From: SZUA-430 sp036840015
GTDB taxonomy: Bacteria; Pseudomonadota; Alphaproteobacteria; Micropepsales; Micropepsaceae
Direction of reading: 5' to 3'
Length of the DNA stretch: 12,911 bases
Assembly: GCA_036840015.1 (NCBI GenBank)
Contig: DAISVV010000073.1
Location: 1 to 12,911 of the forward strand
The notes under the pieces were generated by a model, which saw only the letters and a program-made list of their open reading frames with translations, had not been told where the DNA came from and ran no database searches. Positions 6,188 to 12,911 of this stretch are shown piece by piece. A program made the position numbers and the translations under genes. Each line of letters begins with the position of its first letter. The stretch's first letter is position 1.

Positions 6188-7428
6188 GCATCGACATCAT
6201 CACGCTGGGTTGCCGGCTCAACACGTATGAATCGGAAGTGATGCGCAAGAAGGCCACCGAGGCTGGCCTCAACAATGCCATCATCGTGAATACCTGCGCC
6301 GTCACGGCAGAGGCTGTCAGACAGGCACGCCAGTCCATACGCCGGGCGCGGCGTGAAAACCCTGATGCACATATCGTGGTGACTGGCTGCGCGGTGCAGA
6401 CAGACCCCGAGGCCTTTGCCGACATGCCCGAGGTCGACCGGGTCCTGGGCAATGCTGACAAGCTCGAAGCCAAGTCCTACGCGATCGACGTGCCGCAGGC
6501 GCGTGTGCTCGTCAACGACATCATGTCGGTGCGGGAGACCGCATCACACCTGGTCGCCGGCTTTGACGGTCGGGCACGCGCGTTCGTGCAGGTGCAGAAT
6601 GGCTGCGACCATCGCTGCACGTTCTGCATCATTCCCTTTGGGCGCGGGCCCTCGCGCAGCGTGCCGGCTGGCGCCGTTGTCGATGACATCAAGCGCCTGG
6701 TGCAGCAGGGCGTGCGCGAGATCGTGCTTACGGGCGTCGACATCACCTCTTATGGAGGCGATTTGCCAGGCACGCCAAAGCTCGGGCGGCTGGTGGAGCA
6801 GATCCTGCGGCTGGTGCCGGACCTGCCACGGCTGCGCCTGTCGTCGCTGGATGTTGCCGAGTGCGATGCGCAGCTGGTCGAACTGGCGCAGCATGCGCCG
6901 CGGCTGATGCCGCACCTGCACCTTTCGCTGCAGGCAGGGCATGACATGATCCTCAAGCGCATGAAGCGGCGCCACACGACCGCGCAGGCGGTCGCGTTCT
7001 GCGCAGACCTGCGGGAGCGGCGGCCGGAGATCGTCTTTGGTGCCGACCTGATTGCGGGCTTCCCCACCGAGAGCGACGAGATGTTCGCCTCGACGATGCA
7101 GCATGTGCGCGACTGCGGTCTGACCTACCTGCACGTGTTTCCCTTCTCGGCGCGGGCGCGCACGCCGGCGGCCCGGATGCCGCAAGTCGACGGCGCGCGC
7201 ATCAAAGCACGCGCAGGCGCGCTCAGGGCGCTCGGGGCCGAGATGCTGTCGGCGCATCTTGCAACGCTTCCCGGGCGCGAGATCGAGCTTCTGGTCGAAC
7301 AGGATCTCATCGGGCGCAGTCCCACCTATGCACCGGTCAAGCTTTCGACCGCGCAGCCGGCAGGCATGATCGTGCGGGCACGCGTGACGGGCTCTGACCG
7401 CCACTTCGCCTATGCAGAGGCAGCCTGA
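6184..7428 (+). CDS. mtaB: tRNA N6-threonylcarbamoyladenosine-C2-methylthiotransferase MtaB
   Basis: 414 residues. MtaB inserts a methylthio group at C2 of t6A37 in ANN-decoding tRNAs, using two [4Fe-4S] clusters and S-adenosylmethionine. The N-terminal UPF0004 domain holds C10 (ITLGCRLN), C38 (NTCAVT) and C69 (TGCAVQ). The radical-SAM core has C141, C145 and C148 in NGCDHRCTFCIIPFGRG. SLDVAE, HLHLSLQAGHD, MKRRH and GADLIAGFPTE are typical of this branch rather than MiaB or RimO. The C-terminal 60 residues correspond to a TRAM-like RNA-binding region, though weakly conserved. Translation starts at TTG 6184, overlapping the dapF stop as TTGA. The stop shares one base with the ftsY ATG (TGATG). 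Its neighbours suggest co-expression with other tRNA and targeting genes. Confidence 0.93.
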   Translation: MSIDIITLGCRLNTYESEVMRKKATEAGLNNAIIVNTCAVTAEAVRQARQSIRRARRENPDAHIVVTGCAVQTDPEAFADMPEVDRVLGNADKLEAKSYAIDVPQARVLVNDIMSVRETASHLVAGFDGRARAFVQVQNGCDHRCTFCIIPFGRGPSRSVPAGAVVDDIKRLVQQGVREIVLTGVDITSYGGDLPGTPKLGRLVEQILRLVPDLPRLRLSSLDVAECDAQLVELAQHAPRLMPHLHLSLQAGHDMILKRMKRRHTTAQAVAFCADLRERRPEIVFGADLIAGFPTESDEMFASTMQHVRDCGLTYLHVFPFSARARTPAARMPQVDGARIKARAGALRALGAEMLSAHLATLPGREIELLVEQDLIGRSPTYAPVKLSTAQPAGMIVRARVTGSDRHFAYAEAA

Positions 7429-8384
7429 TGTCTGAAACGGAAGGAAAGAAGCCCGGCTTCTTCGCGCGCCTGAAGGCCGGGCTGACGCGCAGTACGCAGG
7501 CCTTCACGCAAGGGATCACGCGTGTCTTCACGCGACGGCGGCTTGACCAGGCGGCGCTCGATGAGCTCGAGGAACTCCTGATCGGCGCCGACATGGGTGC
7601 CAAGGTTGCCGCGGATGTCGTTGCCGAACTGAAGCGCACGCGGTTCAACGCCGACGTGACCGAGGAAGAAATCCGTACGGCGCTCGCTGACGAGATCGTC
7701 AAGATCCTGAGGCGCGTGTCGAAGCCGCTGCTCATCCGTCCGGAACTCAAGCCCCATGTCGTGCTGATGGCGGGCGTCAACGGATCGGGGAAGACCACGA
7801 CGATCGGCAAGCTGGCTCAGAAGTACAAGGGCGAAGGGCTGAAGGTCATGCTTGCGGCGGGCGATACGTTTCGTGCAGCGGCCGTCGAGCAGCTCAAGGT
7901 CTGGGGCGAGCGAACGGGTTGCCCGGTCATGGCCAAGGAAACGGGTGCGGATGCAGCGGGCCTTGCCTACGAGGCCTATGAGCACGCGCGCAACGAGGGC
8001 TACGACGTGCTTCTGATCGACACGGCGGGACGGCTGCAGAACAAGGCGGGCCTGATGGCCGAACTCGAAAAGATGGTCCGCGTCATCAAGAAGATCGATC
8101 CGGCGGCGCCGCACAATGCGATCCTGGTGCTCGATGCCACGACGGGGCAGAACGCCGTCGCACAGGCCGAAGTGTTCCGGGAGTCTGCCAAGATCAGCGG
8201 CGTCATCATGACGAAGCTCGACGGAACAGCGCGCGGCGGGATCCTTGTGTCGATCGCCGAGAAGTTCGACCTGCCGATCCACTATATCGGCGTCGGCGAG
8301 ACGGCCGATGACCTGCAGGCCTTCGATGCCGAACAGTTCTCGCGCGCGCTGGTCGGCGCCTCCTCCAACCCGCCGCAAGGTTGA
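7428..8384 (+). CDS. ftsY: Signal recognition particle receptor FtsY
   Basis: 318 residues; a compact FtsY with a short, basic N-terminus (about 40 residues) instead of the long acidic A domain of enterobacteria. It docks the SRP-ribosome complex at the inner membrane and forms a GTPase heterodimer with Ffh. The N domain spans about 40-105. G-domain motifs are G1 GVNGSGKTTT (116-125), G2 DTFRAAAVEQL (146-156), G3 DTAGRLQNK (198-206), the LDATTGQNA box (235-243), G4 TKLDGTARGG (262-271) and GVGE (288-291). The amphipathic stretch PGFFARLKAGLTRSTQAF (9-26) is the likely lipid-binding helix. AGAGG (7416-7420) is a good Shine-Dalgarno for the ATG that overlaps the mtaB stop. Confidence 0.97.
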   Translation: MSETEGKKPGFFARLKAGLTRSTQAFTQGITRVFTRRRLDQAALDELEELLIGADMGAKVAADVVAELKRTRFNADVTEEEIRTALADEIVKILRRVSKPLLIRPELKPHVVLMAGVNGSGKTTTIGKLAQKYKGEGLKVMLAAGDTFRAAAVEQLKVWGERTGCPVMAKETGADAAGLAYEAYEHARNEGYDVLLIDTAGRLQNKAGLMAELEKMVRVIKKIDPAAPHNAILVLDATTGQNAVAQAEVFRESAKISGVIMTKLDGTARGGILVSIAEKFDLPIHYIGVGETADDLQAFDAEQFSRALVGASSNPPQG

Positions 8385-8414
8385 TCGAACGCCCGCATAC
8401 AGGACAAGAGCCGC

Positions 8415-8978
8415 ATGAATTCGCTTCTGAAATTCTTCCTGGAACTCGGGCCACTCGTCATCTTCTTTGCCTGCTACTACGCGCTGGACATAATGCCGGC
8501 CACGGCGGTGTTCATGGTGGCGACCGTGATCTCGGGCATCGTGACCTATGTGCTCACGCGGAAAGTGTCACCCCTCATCGTGTTCAGCGCGGTGGTGGTA
8601 CTGATCTTCGGGGGGCTCACGATCTGGCTGAACGATGACCTGTTCATCAAGATGAAGCCGACGATCTATTATTTTGCTGTCTCCTTCATCCTAGCGGGCG
8701 GGCTGGCAACGAGGCGGCTGATCATCAGTGACATCATGGACCTCGCCATCCAGCTGACCGCGCGCGGCTGGCATGCATTCACGGTGCGCCTGGTGCTGTT
8801 CTTCTGCGCGCTGGGGTGGCTCAACATCTATGTCGCGCAGAATTATTCGTTCGAGACGTGGCTCTGGTTCAAGGTCTGGGGGTTCATCCCGCTGAACCTG
8901 CTGTTTTTCATGGCGCAGATGCCGCTTTTCATTCGCCACGAAATCAAGGCTGAGGAGCCGCCTGCCCCACCGGCGTGA
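8415..8978 (+). CDS. ispZ: Inner membrane septation protein A family (YciB/IspZ)
   Basis: 187 residues with about six hydrophobic segments (roughly 10-28, 30-47, 52-72, 84-104, 121-141 and 150-172) and short charged loops, an integral inner-membrane protein. Family signatures include LGPLVIFFACYY, PATAVFMVAT, the loop TRKVSPLIVFSAVVVLIFGGLT, and WLNDDLFIKMKPTIYY. Mutants in homologues are affected in envelope integrity or septation; the biochemical role is not settled. AGGACAAGAG (8401-8410) is a plausible ribosome binding site just upstream. The gene follows ftsY by 30 bp and is probably in the same operon. Its last 35 bp overlap, on the opposite strand, the 3' end of the peptidase gene, and no terminator is visible between them. 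Confidence 0.93.
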   Translation: MNSLLKFFLELGPLVIFFACYYALDIMPATAVFMVATVISGIVTYVLTRKVSPLIVFSAVVVLIFGGLTIWLNDDLFIKMKPTIYYFAVSFILAGGLATRRLIISDIMDLAIQLTARGWHAFTVRLVLFFCALGWLNIYVAQNYSFETWLWFKVWGFIPLNLLFFMAQMPLFIRHEIKAEEPPAPPA

Positions 8979-11244
8979 GAGCGTTCAGGTCGAGCTGCCG
9001 GAAGACAAAGGCGCCGTCGCCGGCGTGGACGGGGCTTGCATTGTCCGGTCTCAGCGCCACGAGTTCACCGGCTTCGGGCGTGTCCGGAAGGGCCGAACGT
9101 TCGAACAGCGCGATGCGGCCCGAGGCCCCGGCTTCATGCTCGATCGTGATTGCGAGCGGCTTGTCGGCCGTGCCGAAGATGCGTGCCCAGAGGGGCCGGC
9201 CGGCTTTCAGGCGATCGGAAGATACGAGCGGCTGGCCTTCGAGGGTGACGGCGGTGATGCCAGACCCCGGGGGAATGATGAGGCCGAAGACAAAGCCTGC
9301 ACGCACCGACCGGATCCGGCCCGAAAGGCTGACCTTATCACCGCGCGTTTCGCGGGCGACGATTTCGAAACGCGGTGCCTCCAGCCGCGCGGATGCCGCC
9401 TTGCGGGTGAAAGCCTGGGTCGGAACCAGCCCTGCGAGGTTGATGCCTTCCGGGGCCGGACCGAAGCCCGCGCGCTGCATGAAGTCGCGATCGACCGGTG
9501 TTTCCTGAACGATCCAGCGCGCGTCACCCGTGTCTGCGTCCTGATGGTAGACGATGTTGAGGGGACGCGGGTTGTCCGGCGTGTAGCCGGGCATGGTCGA
9601 TGCGAGGGCGGCAGCGACCAGTGTCAGCGCGACGGGGAGAGCAAGAACCGGGGTGCGCAGGGGGGCGGCCATCAGGAAGAGCGGGACCATCGCCAGTGCC
9701 AGCGGGAACAGAGCCAAGAGCTTGAACTGGCTGAGCGGGAAGCCAACCACGGCATCGAGGGCCAGCATGTGACCGCTCCAGAACATGGCGATGGCCACGA
9801 AGCCCGCGAACGCGGCCCAGCGCATGGCGGAAGCGGGGGCGATGAACTGGCCGACGCCTGCCACAAGCGCGAAGATGACGACGGGCCAGAGGAAGGCATA
9901 GGCTGCCCCCGGCAGCGCGGCGGCAGTGGCGACAGCGAGCAACGCCAGGAAGAGCCAGTAGACGAGGCTTACGGCCTGCGGCTCCGCGCGCGGCGCCAGC
10001 AGATGGGCCGCAACCGTGGCGACTGCGAAGGTTGCACCGAGCAACGCCACACGCGCAGGCCACGGCGCCTGGTGGTCGAGCACGTGAACCTCGGGCCAGA
10101 TGCCGAGCGGGTATGACAGGATCCAGCCGATGGCGAACATCACGAAGGGCATGACCAGGAGCGAGGCCATCGACCAGATCGCGGCTGCCATCGACATGGA
10201 TGTTCGTCCCGTCACGGCAGTGCCGGCGAGCAGGACCAAAGCTGCCAAGGCCAGGGGCACGTTCAGGGATGCTGGCCAATGCACGAGACCGTTGCCGAAC
10301 AGGTCGAAGTAGCTGGCGTCTTCCTGCGATCGGAGGGATTCAAGATCCTGGCCCTGCAACGCCCTGACGAGGGCTGTCACCTGCTCGCCGTGATGGCGCA
10401 ACGTGTTGCGGTCGAGGAGTGCGAGATTGTCCTTGGGCGTATGGTAGCGCGCCGCGGCACCGATCATCGCGAAATTGTAGCCGTTCAGGCCTGCGCTTTT
10501 GTAGATCGTGAAGTCGGTGTCGTTTGGCAGGAGCCGGTATATCTCGTAGGCGAGCGAGTTCGACACCTGCGATCCAACGGCGTCGGCGAAGAGCGAGATG
10601 AGCCGACTGGTGCCGCTGCCGGTCTCAAACATGATGGCCGGACCCGTGTTGCCGCGGGCTTCAATTTTCACGACGATGCCCACCTGCTTCATCAGCGGGT
10701 GGTTCCTGGCGAAGGCAACGGCGCCCCGGAGCCCGGTTTCCTCGCCGTCGGTGATGAGGAAGATCACGTCGTTTCGGGCCTGTGGCATCGCCTTCAGCGT
10801 GCGGGCAAGTTCCAGCATCACGACGACGCCAACACCGTCATCTCCGACACCGGGTCCTGCCGGGACGCTGTCATAGTGCGCGGTGGCGAGGATTGCCCTG
10901 CCCTCGCCCGTACCCTTAAGGACGGCGATGATGTTTTCCACCTGCGTGCAGCCGACTGCCTTTTCCGGCGGTGCGCACTGGAAGGCCGCCTGGACCTCCG
11001 GTTCGTATCCGGCGGCCCTGAATTGCGCGAGAATCCTGTCACGAACGCGATGGTTCGCCGGGGAGCCTGTCGGATGGGGGACCTGCTCGGCGAGCAGGTC
11101 CTGCAGCGTTGCGTAAGCCCTTTGTGTCGCGAATGAACCGTCGCCTGCCTGCGGCGCGAGGGTCAGCGACTGCCATGCGAACAGAAACGCTGCCACGACG
11201 GCTGTCGCGAATGCCAACACAGGGAGGCCTGCCAGTCTGGTCAC
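8944..11244 (-). CDS. Membrane-anchored M28 family metallopeptidase with multi-pass C-terminal region
   Basis: 766 residues from a GTG at 11244, chosen because a GAGGA Shine-Dalgarno lies seven bases upstream and the GTG overlaps the nth stop as GTGA. The frame stays open further upstream, but that stretch is antisense-like sequence lying over nth. Residues 7-27 form a membrane anchor. The peptidase domain (about 40-300) carries the two-zinc ligands: H123 and D125 (TAHYDSV), D135/D136 (GVGDDGVG), E168/E169 (DGEETG), E195 (KIEARG) and H268 (YHTPKDN). Residues 325-550 hold about seven to eight membrane spans. Residues 551-766 form a soluble, beta-rich region, presumably periplasmic. The layout recalls the eukaryotic ERMP1/Fxna type of M28 peptidase. 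It probably removes N-terminal residues from peptides; the substrate is unknown. Confidence 0.88.
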   Translation of the reverse strand: MTRLAGLPVLAFATAVVAAFLFAWQSLTLAPQAGDGSFATQRAYATLQDLLAEQVPHPTGSPANHRVRDRILAQFRAAGYEPEVQAAFQCAPPEKAVGCTQVENIIAVLKGTGEGRAILATAHYDSVPAGPGVGDDGVGVVVMLELARTLKAMPQARNDVIFLITDGEETGLRGAVAFARNHPLMKQVGIVVKIEARGNTGPAIMFETGSGTSRLISLFADAVGSQVSNSLAYEIYRLLPNDTDFTIYKSAGLNGYNFAMIGAAARYHTPKDNLALLDRNTLRHHGEQVTALVRALQGQDLESLRSQEDASYFDLFGNGLVHWPASLNVPLALAALVLLAGTAVTGRTSMSMAAAIWSMASLLVMPFVMFAIGWILSYPLGIWPEVHVLDHQAPWPARVALLGATFAVATVAAHLLAPRAEPQAVSLVYWLFLALLAVATAAALPGAAYAFLWPVVIFALVAGVGQFIAPASAMRWAAFAGFVAIAMFWSGHMLALDAVVGFPLSQFKLLALFPLALAMVPLFLMAAPLRTPVLALPVALTLVAAALASTMPGYTPDNPRPLNIVYHQDADTGDARWIVQETPVDRDFMQRAGFGPAPEGINLAGLVPTQAFTRKAASARLEAPRFEIVARETRGDKVSLSGRIRSVRAGFVFGLIIPPGSGITAVTLEGQPLVSSDRLKAGRPLWARIFGTADKPLAITIEHEAGASGRIALFERSALPDTPEAGELVALRPDNASPVHAGDGAFVFRQLDLNALTPVGQAAPQP

Positions 11245-11897
11245 TTCGATTTCCTCGTTGCGGGCTTCGCCTTGCCCTTGAAGGCGCAAAGATCCTCGAC
11301 AGGACATTCGACGCATTTCGGTCCACGGGCGAGGCAGGTATAACGGCCGTGCAGGATCAGCCAGTGATGGGCGTGCTGCATGAATCTTTCCGGCACGACC
11401 TTCACCAATTGCTCTTCGATGGCGAGCGGGGTCTTGCCCTTGGCGAGGCCGAGCCTCTGGGAAACGCGAAACACGTGCGTGTCGACGGCCATTGTGGGCT
11501 GGCCAAACGCCATGTTGAGCACCACGTTGGCCGTCTTGCGGCCCACGCCCGGGAGTTTCTCGAGTTCCTCGCGCGTCGTTGGAACCTCGCCGCCGTGATG
11601 GTCGATCAGGTCCTGCGAGAGCCGGATGACGTTCTTTGCCTTCGCCCTGAACAGGCCGATGGACTTGATGTGCTCGATCAGGCCAGCCTCGCCGAGGTCT
11701 AGCATCTGCTGGGGGGTGGTTACCTGCCTGAAGAGGGCCGCGGTCGCCCGGTTGACGCCCTTGTCGGTTGCCTGGGCCGAGAGGACCACGGCCACGAGCA
11801 GCGTGTAGGGGTTGACGTGATCCAGTTCGCCTTTCGGGGACGGATTGGCCCGTGCAAGGCGGGCGAAGATCTGCTCTGCTTTTTCTGACCGGCGCAT
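11241..11897 (-). CDS. nth: Endonuclease III
   Basis: 218 residues from ATG 11897, matching E. coli Nth (211). This DNA glycosylase/AP lyase removes oxidised pyrimidines in base excision repair. The helix-hairpin-helix LPGVGRKTANVVL contains catalytic K121, and VDTHVFRV contains catalytic D139. The C-terminal [4Fe-4S] cluster cysteines are C188, C195, C198 and C204 in C-x6-C-x2-C-x5-C spacing. The frame extends upstream to a TTG at 11984, but those 29 residues do not look like the family and lack a ribosome binding site. The ATG itself also has no clear Shine-Dalgarno. The stop overlaps the GTG of the M28 peptidase, so the two are co-transcribed and probably coupled. A lysine-rich tail follows the cluster. 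Confidence 0.95.
   Translation of the reverse strand: MRRSEKAEQIFARLARANPSPKGELDHVNPYTLLVAVVLSAQATDKGVNRATAALFRQVTTPQQMLDLGEAGLIEHIKSIGLFRAKAKNVIRLSQDLIDHHGGEVPTTREELEKLPGVGRKTANVVLNMAFGQPTMAVDTHVFRVSQRLGLAKGKTPLAIEEQLVKVVPERFMQHAHHWLILHGRYTCLARGPKCVECPVEDLCAFKGKAKPATRKSK
11252..11256 (-). promoter_or_regulatory. Shine-Dalgarno that fixes the peptidase GTG start
   Basis: On the minus strand, GAGGA within the last codons of nth is followed by seven bases and the GTG that overlaps the nth stop. This places translation start of the peptidase immediately before its hydrophobic anchor. Confidence 0.65.
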
Positions 11898-12110
11898 TGA
11901 CCATGTGTGACAAGGGCCGCACCGGCTTTCAAGCCCGTCTGGCGCGGCTGGAAAAGCTTTGGTAGGATTGCTCCATGGCTTCAAAGGACCAGCTTCTCAT
12001 TCTTTGCGCCCGGATTGGCTACAATCCCTGAGGCGAGCGCTGCTGTCCTTTCTGTTGCAGGCTTATTGACGCCTGCCCCCCTTTTTCCAATCTCACTGCG
12101 AGCAAACGCC
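11898..12110. promoter_or_regulatory. Divergent nth / aminotransferase intergenic region (213 bp)
   Basis: The region separates two divergent genes, so it should hold both promoters. On the plus strand TACAAT (12020-12025) resembles a -10 but has no matching -35, and TTGACG (12066-12071) resembles a -35 but has a poor -10. A near-palindrome GGCTTTCAAGCC (11924-11935) lies 27 bp upstream of nth and could be an operator. A terminator-like hairpin lies nearer the aminotransferase. None of these is strong on its own. Confidence 0.3.
12057..12086 (+). terminator. Hairpin plus T-run in the aminotransferase leader
   Basis: GCAGGC (12057-12062) pairs perfectly with GCCTGC (12071-12076) around an eight-base loop. 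It is followed by five C and then five T (12082-12086). The C block between stem and T-run weakens the case for an intrinsic terminator. No plus-strand gene lies upstream, so if functional it would act as an attenuator or end a short leader RNA. Confidence 0.25.
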
Positions 12111-12911
12111 ATGTCCAGCACGACCGCGACCCATAACCTTACCAAGCACTGGCAGGAGCTTGATGCCCGGCATCACATCCACCCGTTCACCGAAACACAG
12201 GCGCTGAACAAGAAAGGCGTACGGGTCATCGTGAAGGCCGACGGGGTTTACCTGTGGGACTCGGAGGGCAACCGCCTCATCGACGGGATGTCGGGACTGT
12301 GGTGCGTGAATGTCGGCTATGGCCGGGCGGAGCTTGCGGAGGCGGCCGCACAGGCGATGCGGCAGTTGCCCTACTACAACGCCTTCTTCCAGACCACGAA
12401 CCCCTATGCGACCGAGCTTGCGGCGAAGCTGGCCTCGATCCTGCCGGAGGGGCTGGACCGGATCGTCTATGCAAATTCCGGCTCGGAGGCGAACGACACG
12501 GCACTGAAGTTCATCCGTTATTACTGGAACCTGCAGGGCAAGAAGGACAAGAAGATCCATATCTCGCGGGAGTATGCCTATCACGGCGTGACGATGGCGG
12601 CGGCCTCGCTGTCGGGGCTGACGCCCATGCATCCGCAGTTCGACCTGCCCCTGCCCGGCTTCGTGAAGGTGCCCACCGTCTACTGGTACGGATTTGGCGG
12701 TGACCAGGATCCGGATGCCTACGGGATTTCGGTTGCGCGCAAGCTGGAGGAGAAGATTCTCGAGCTCGGGCCCGACAAGGTGGCGTCGTTCTCGGCCGAG
12801 CCGATCCACGGCGCGGGCTTGCTCATGTTCCCGCCCGACAGCTACTGGCCCGAGATCCAGCGCATCTGCCGGAAATATGACGTGCTGCTGCATGTCGACG
12901 AGGTGATCACG
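12111..12911 (+). CDS. Class III (omega) aminotransferase, SpuC-like (3' end outside window)
   Basis: The first 267 residues of a PLP-dependent class III aminotransferase; the frame is still open at the right edge, with roughly 190 residues missing if family length holds. HHIHPFTETQALN (21-33) and DGMSGLWCVNVGYGR (58-72) are typical of the omega-amino acid/putrescine-pyruvate group. YYNAFFQT (88-95) lines the substrate pocket. NSGSEANDTALK (122-133) binds the PLP phosphate, YHG (157-159) stacks on the ring, and D263 in HVDEVIT contacts the pyridine nitrogen. The catalytic lysine lies beyond the window. These enzymes move amino groups from amines such as putrescine or beta-alanine to pyruvate; the exact donor cannot be told. 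The ATG at 12111 has no strong Shine-Dalgarno. Confidence 0.9.
   Translation, partial: MSSTTATHNLTKHWQELDARHHIHPFTETQALNKKGVRVIVKADGVYLWDSEGNRLIDGMSGLWCVNVGYGRAELAEAAAQAMRQLPYYNAFFQTTNPYATELAAKLASILPEGLDRIVYANSGSEANDTALKFIRYYWNLQGKKDKKIHISREYAYHGVTMAAASLSGLTPMHPQFDLPLPGFVKVPTVYWYGFGGDQDPDAYGISVARKLEEKILELGPDKVASFSAEPIHGAGLLMFPPDSYWPEIQRICRKYDVLLHVDEVIT

Noticed and set aside
6544..7404. Minus-strand open frame of 286 codons across mtaB
   Set aside because: Antisense shadow of a gene with complete radical-SAM motifs.
7410..8378. Minus-strand open frame of 322 codons across ftsY
   Set aside because: Antisense shadow of ftsY; composition rich in Arg, His and Leu, with no motif.
9025..11136. 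Plus-strand open frames of 363 and 285 codons across the peptidase gene
   Set aside because: Antisense to a membrane protein with clear zinc ligands and hydrophobic spans; the frames are charged and motif-free.
11245..11922. N-terminal extension of the M28 peptidase to 992 residues
   Set aside because: The extra 226 codons overlie nth in another frame, are Arg/Pro-rich, and lie before a GTG with a good Shine-Dalgarno next to the membrane anchor.
11898..11984. Extension of Nth by 29 residues to a TTG
   Set aside because: No family similarity and no ribosome binding site; the ATG at 11897 gives the usual length.
12093..12893. Minus-strand open frame of 266 codons at the right end
   Set aside because: Antisense to the aminotransferase reading frame, which carries the PLP-binding motifs and is simply cut by the window edge.

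Overview
This is high-GC chromosomal core DNA from an alphaproteobacterium. A member of the Hyphomonadales/Rhodobacterales side of the class fits best, but that placement is an inference from gene order and protein style, not from a search. The evidence is the arrangement ffh-rpsP-rimM-trmD-rplS divergent from dapF-mtaB-ftsY-ispZ, the Ffh G4 motif TRIDGDGRGG, and a genome rich in long antisense open frames. I found no phage, insertion sequence, CRISPR, defence or toxin-antitoxin genes, and no RNA gene.

Layout, left to right. (1) Positions 1-474 hold the 3' part of a RimJ-like GNAT acetyltransferase gene on the plus strand. (2) Positions 475-912 carry no gene I can support, only small inverted repeats, short unrecognised frames and an isolated perfect TATAAT. 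(3) Positions 913-5024, on the minus strand and transcribed right to left, form a tight translation and protein-targeting operon: ffh (SRP54 GTPase), rpsP (S16), rimM (30S maturation), trmD (tRNA m1G37), rplS (L19), then a second, unrelated GNAT acetyltransferase with a probable TTG start. A hairpin pair separates ffh from rpsP. (4) Positions 5025-5332 are a divergent intergenic region holding a palindrome and a candidate dapF promoter very close to the dapF ATG. (5) Positions 5333-8978, plus strand, hold dapF (lysine/peptidoglycan precursor), mtaB (tRNA ms2t6A37 methylthiotransferase, TTG start), ftsY (SRP receptor) and ispZ/yciB (inner-membrane septation protein). (6) Positions 8944-11897, minus strand, hold nth (endonuclease III) followed by a large membrane-anchored M28 metallopeptidase whose GTG start overlaps the nth stop. 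The peptidase gene converges on ispZ and the two 3' ends overlap by 35 bp. (7) From 12111 to the right edge is the N-terminal 267 residues of a class III (omega) aminotransferase gene on the plus strand, preceded by a terminator-like hairpin.

How it works together. Both SRP GTPases, Ffh and FtsY, are encoded in divergent operons from one locus, beside ribosomal proteins and enzymes that mature the ribosome (RimM) or modify tRNA position 37 (TrmD, MtaB). The left and central blocks are therefore a translation and membrane-targeting neighbourhood, with dapF and ispZ linking it to envelope growth. The nth-M28 pair and the aminotransferase are separate units. Most genes are joined by start-stop overlaps or gaps of a few bases, which implies translational coupling.

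I did not find a new biological system here. The more unusual items are the probable leaderless or near-leaderless dapF message, a substituted DapF active-site loop, the ffh-rpsP hairpins, the antisense 3' overlap, and the three-part M28 peptidase.
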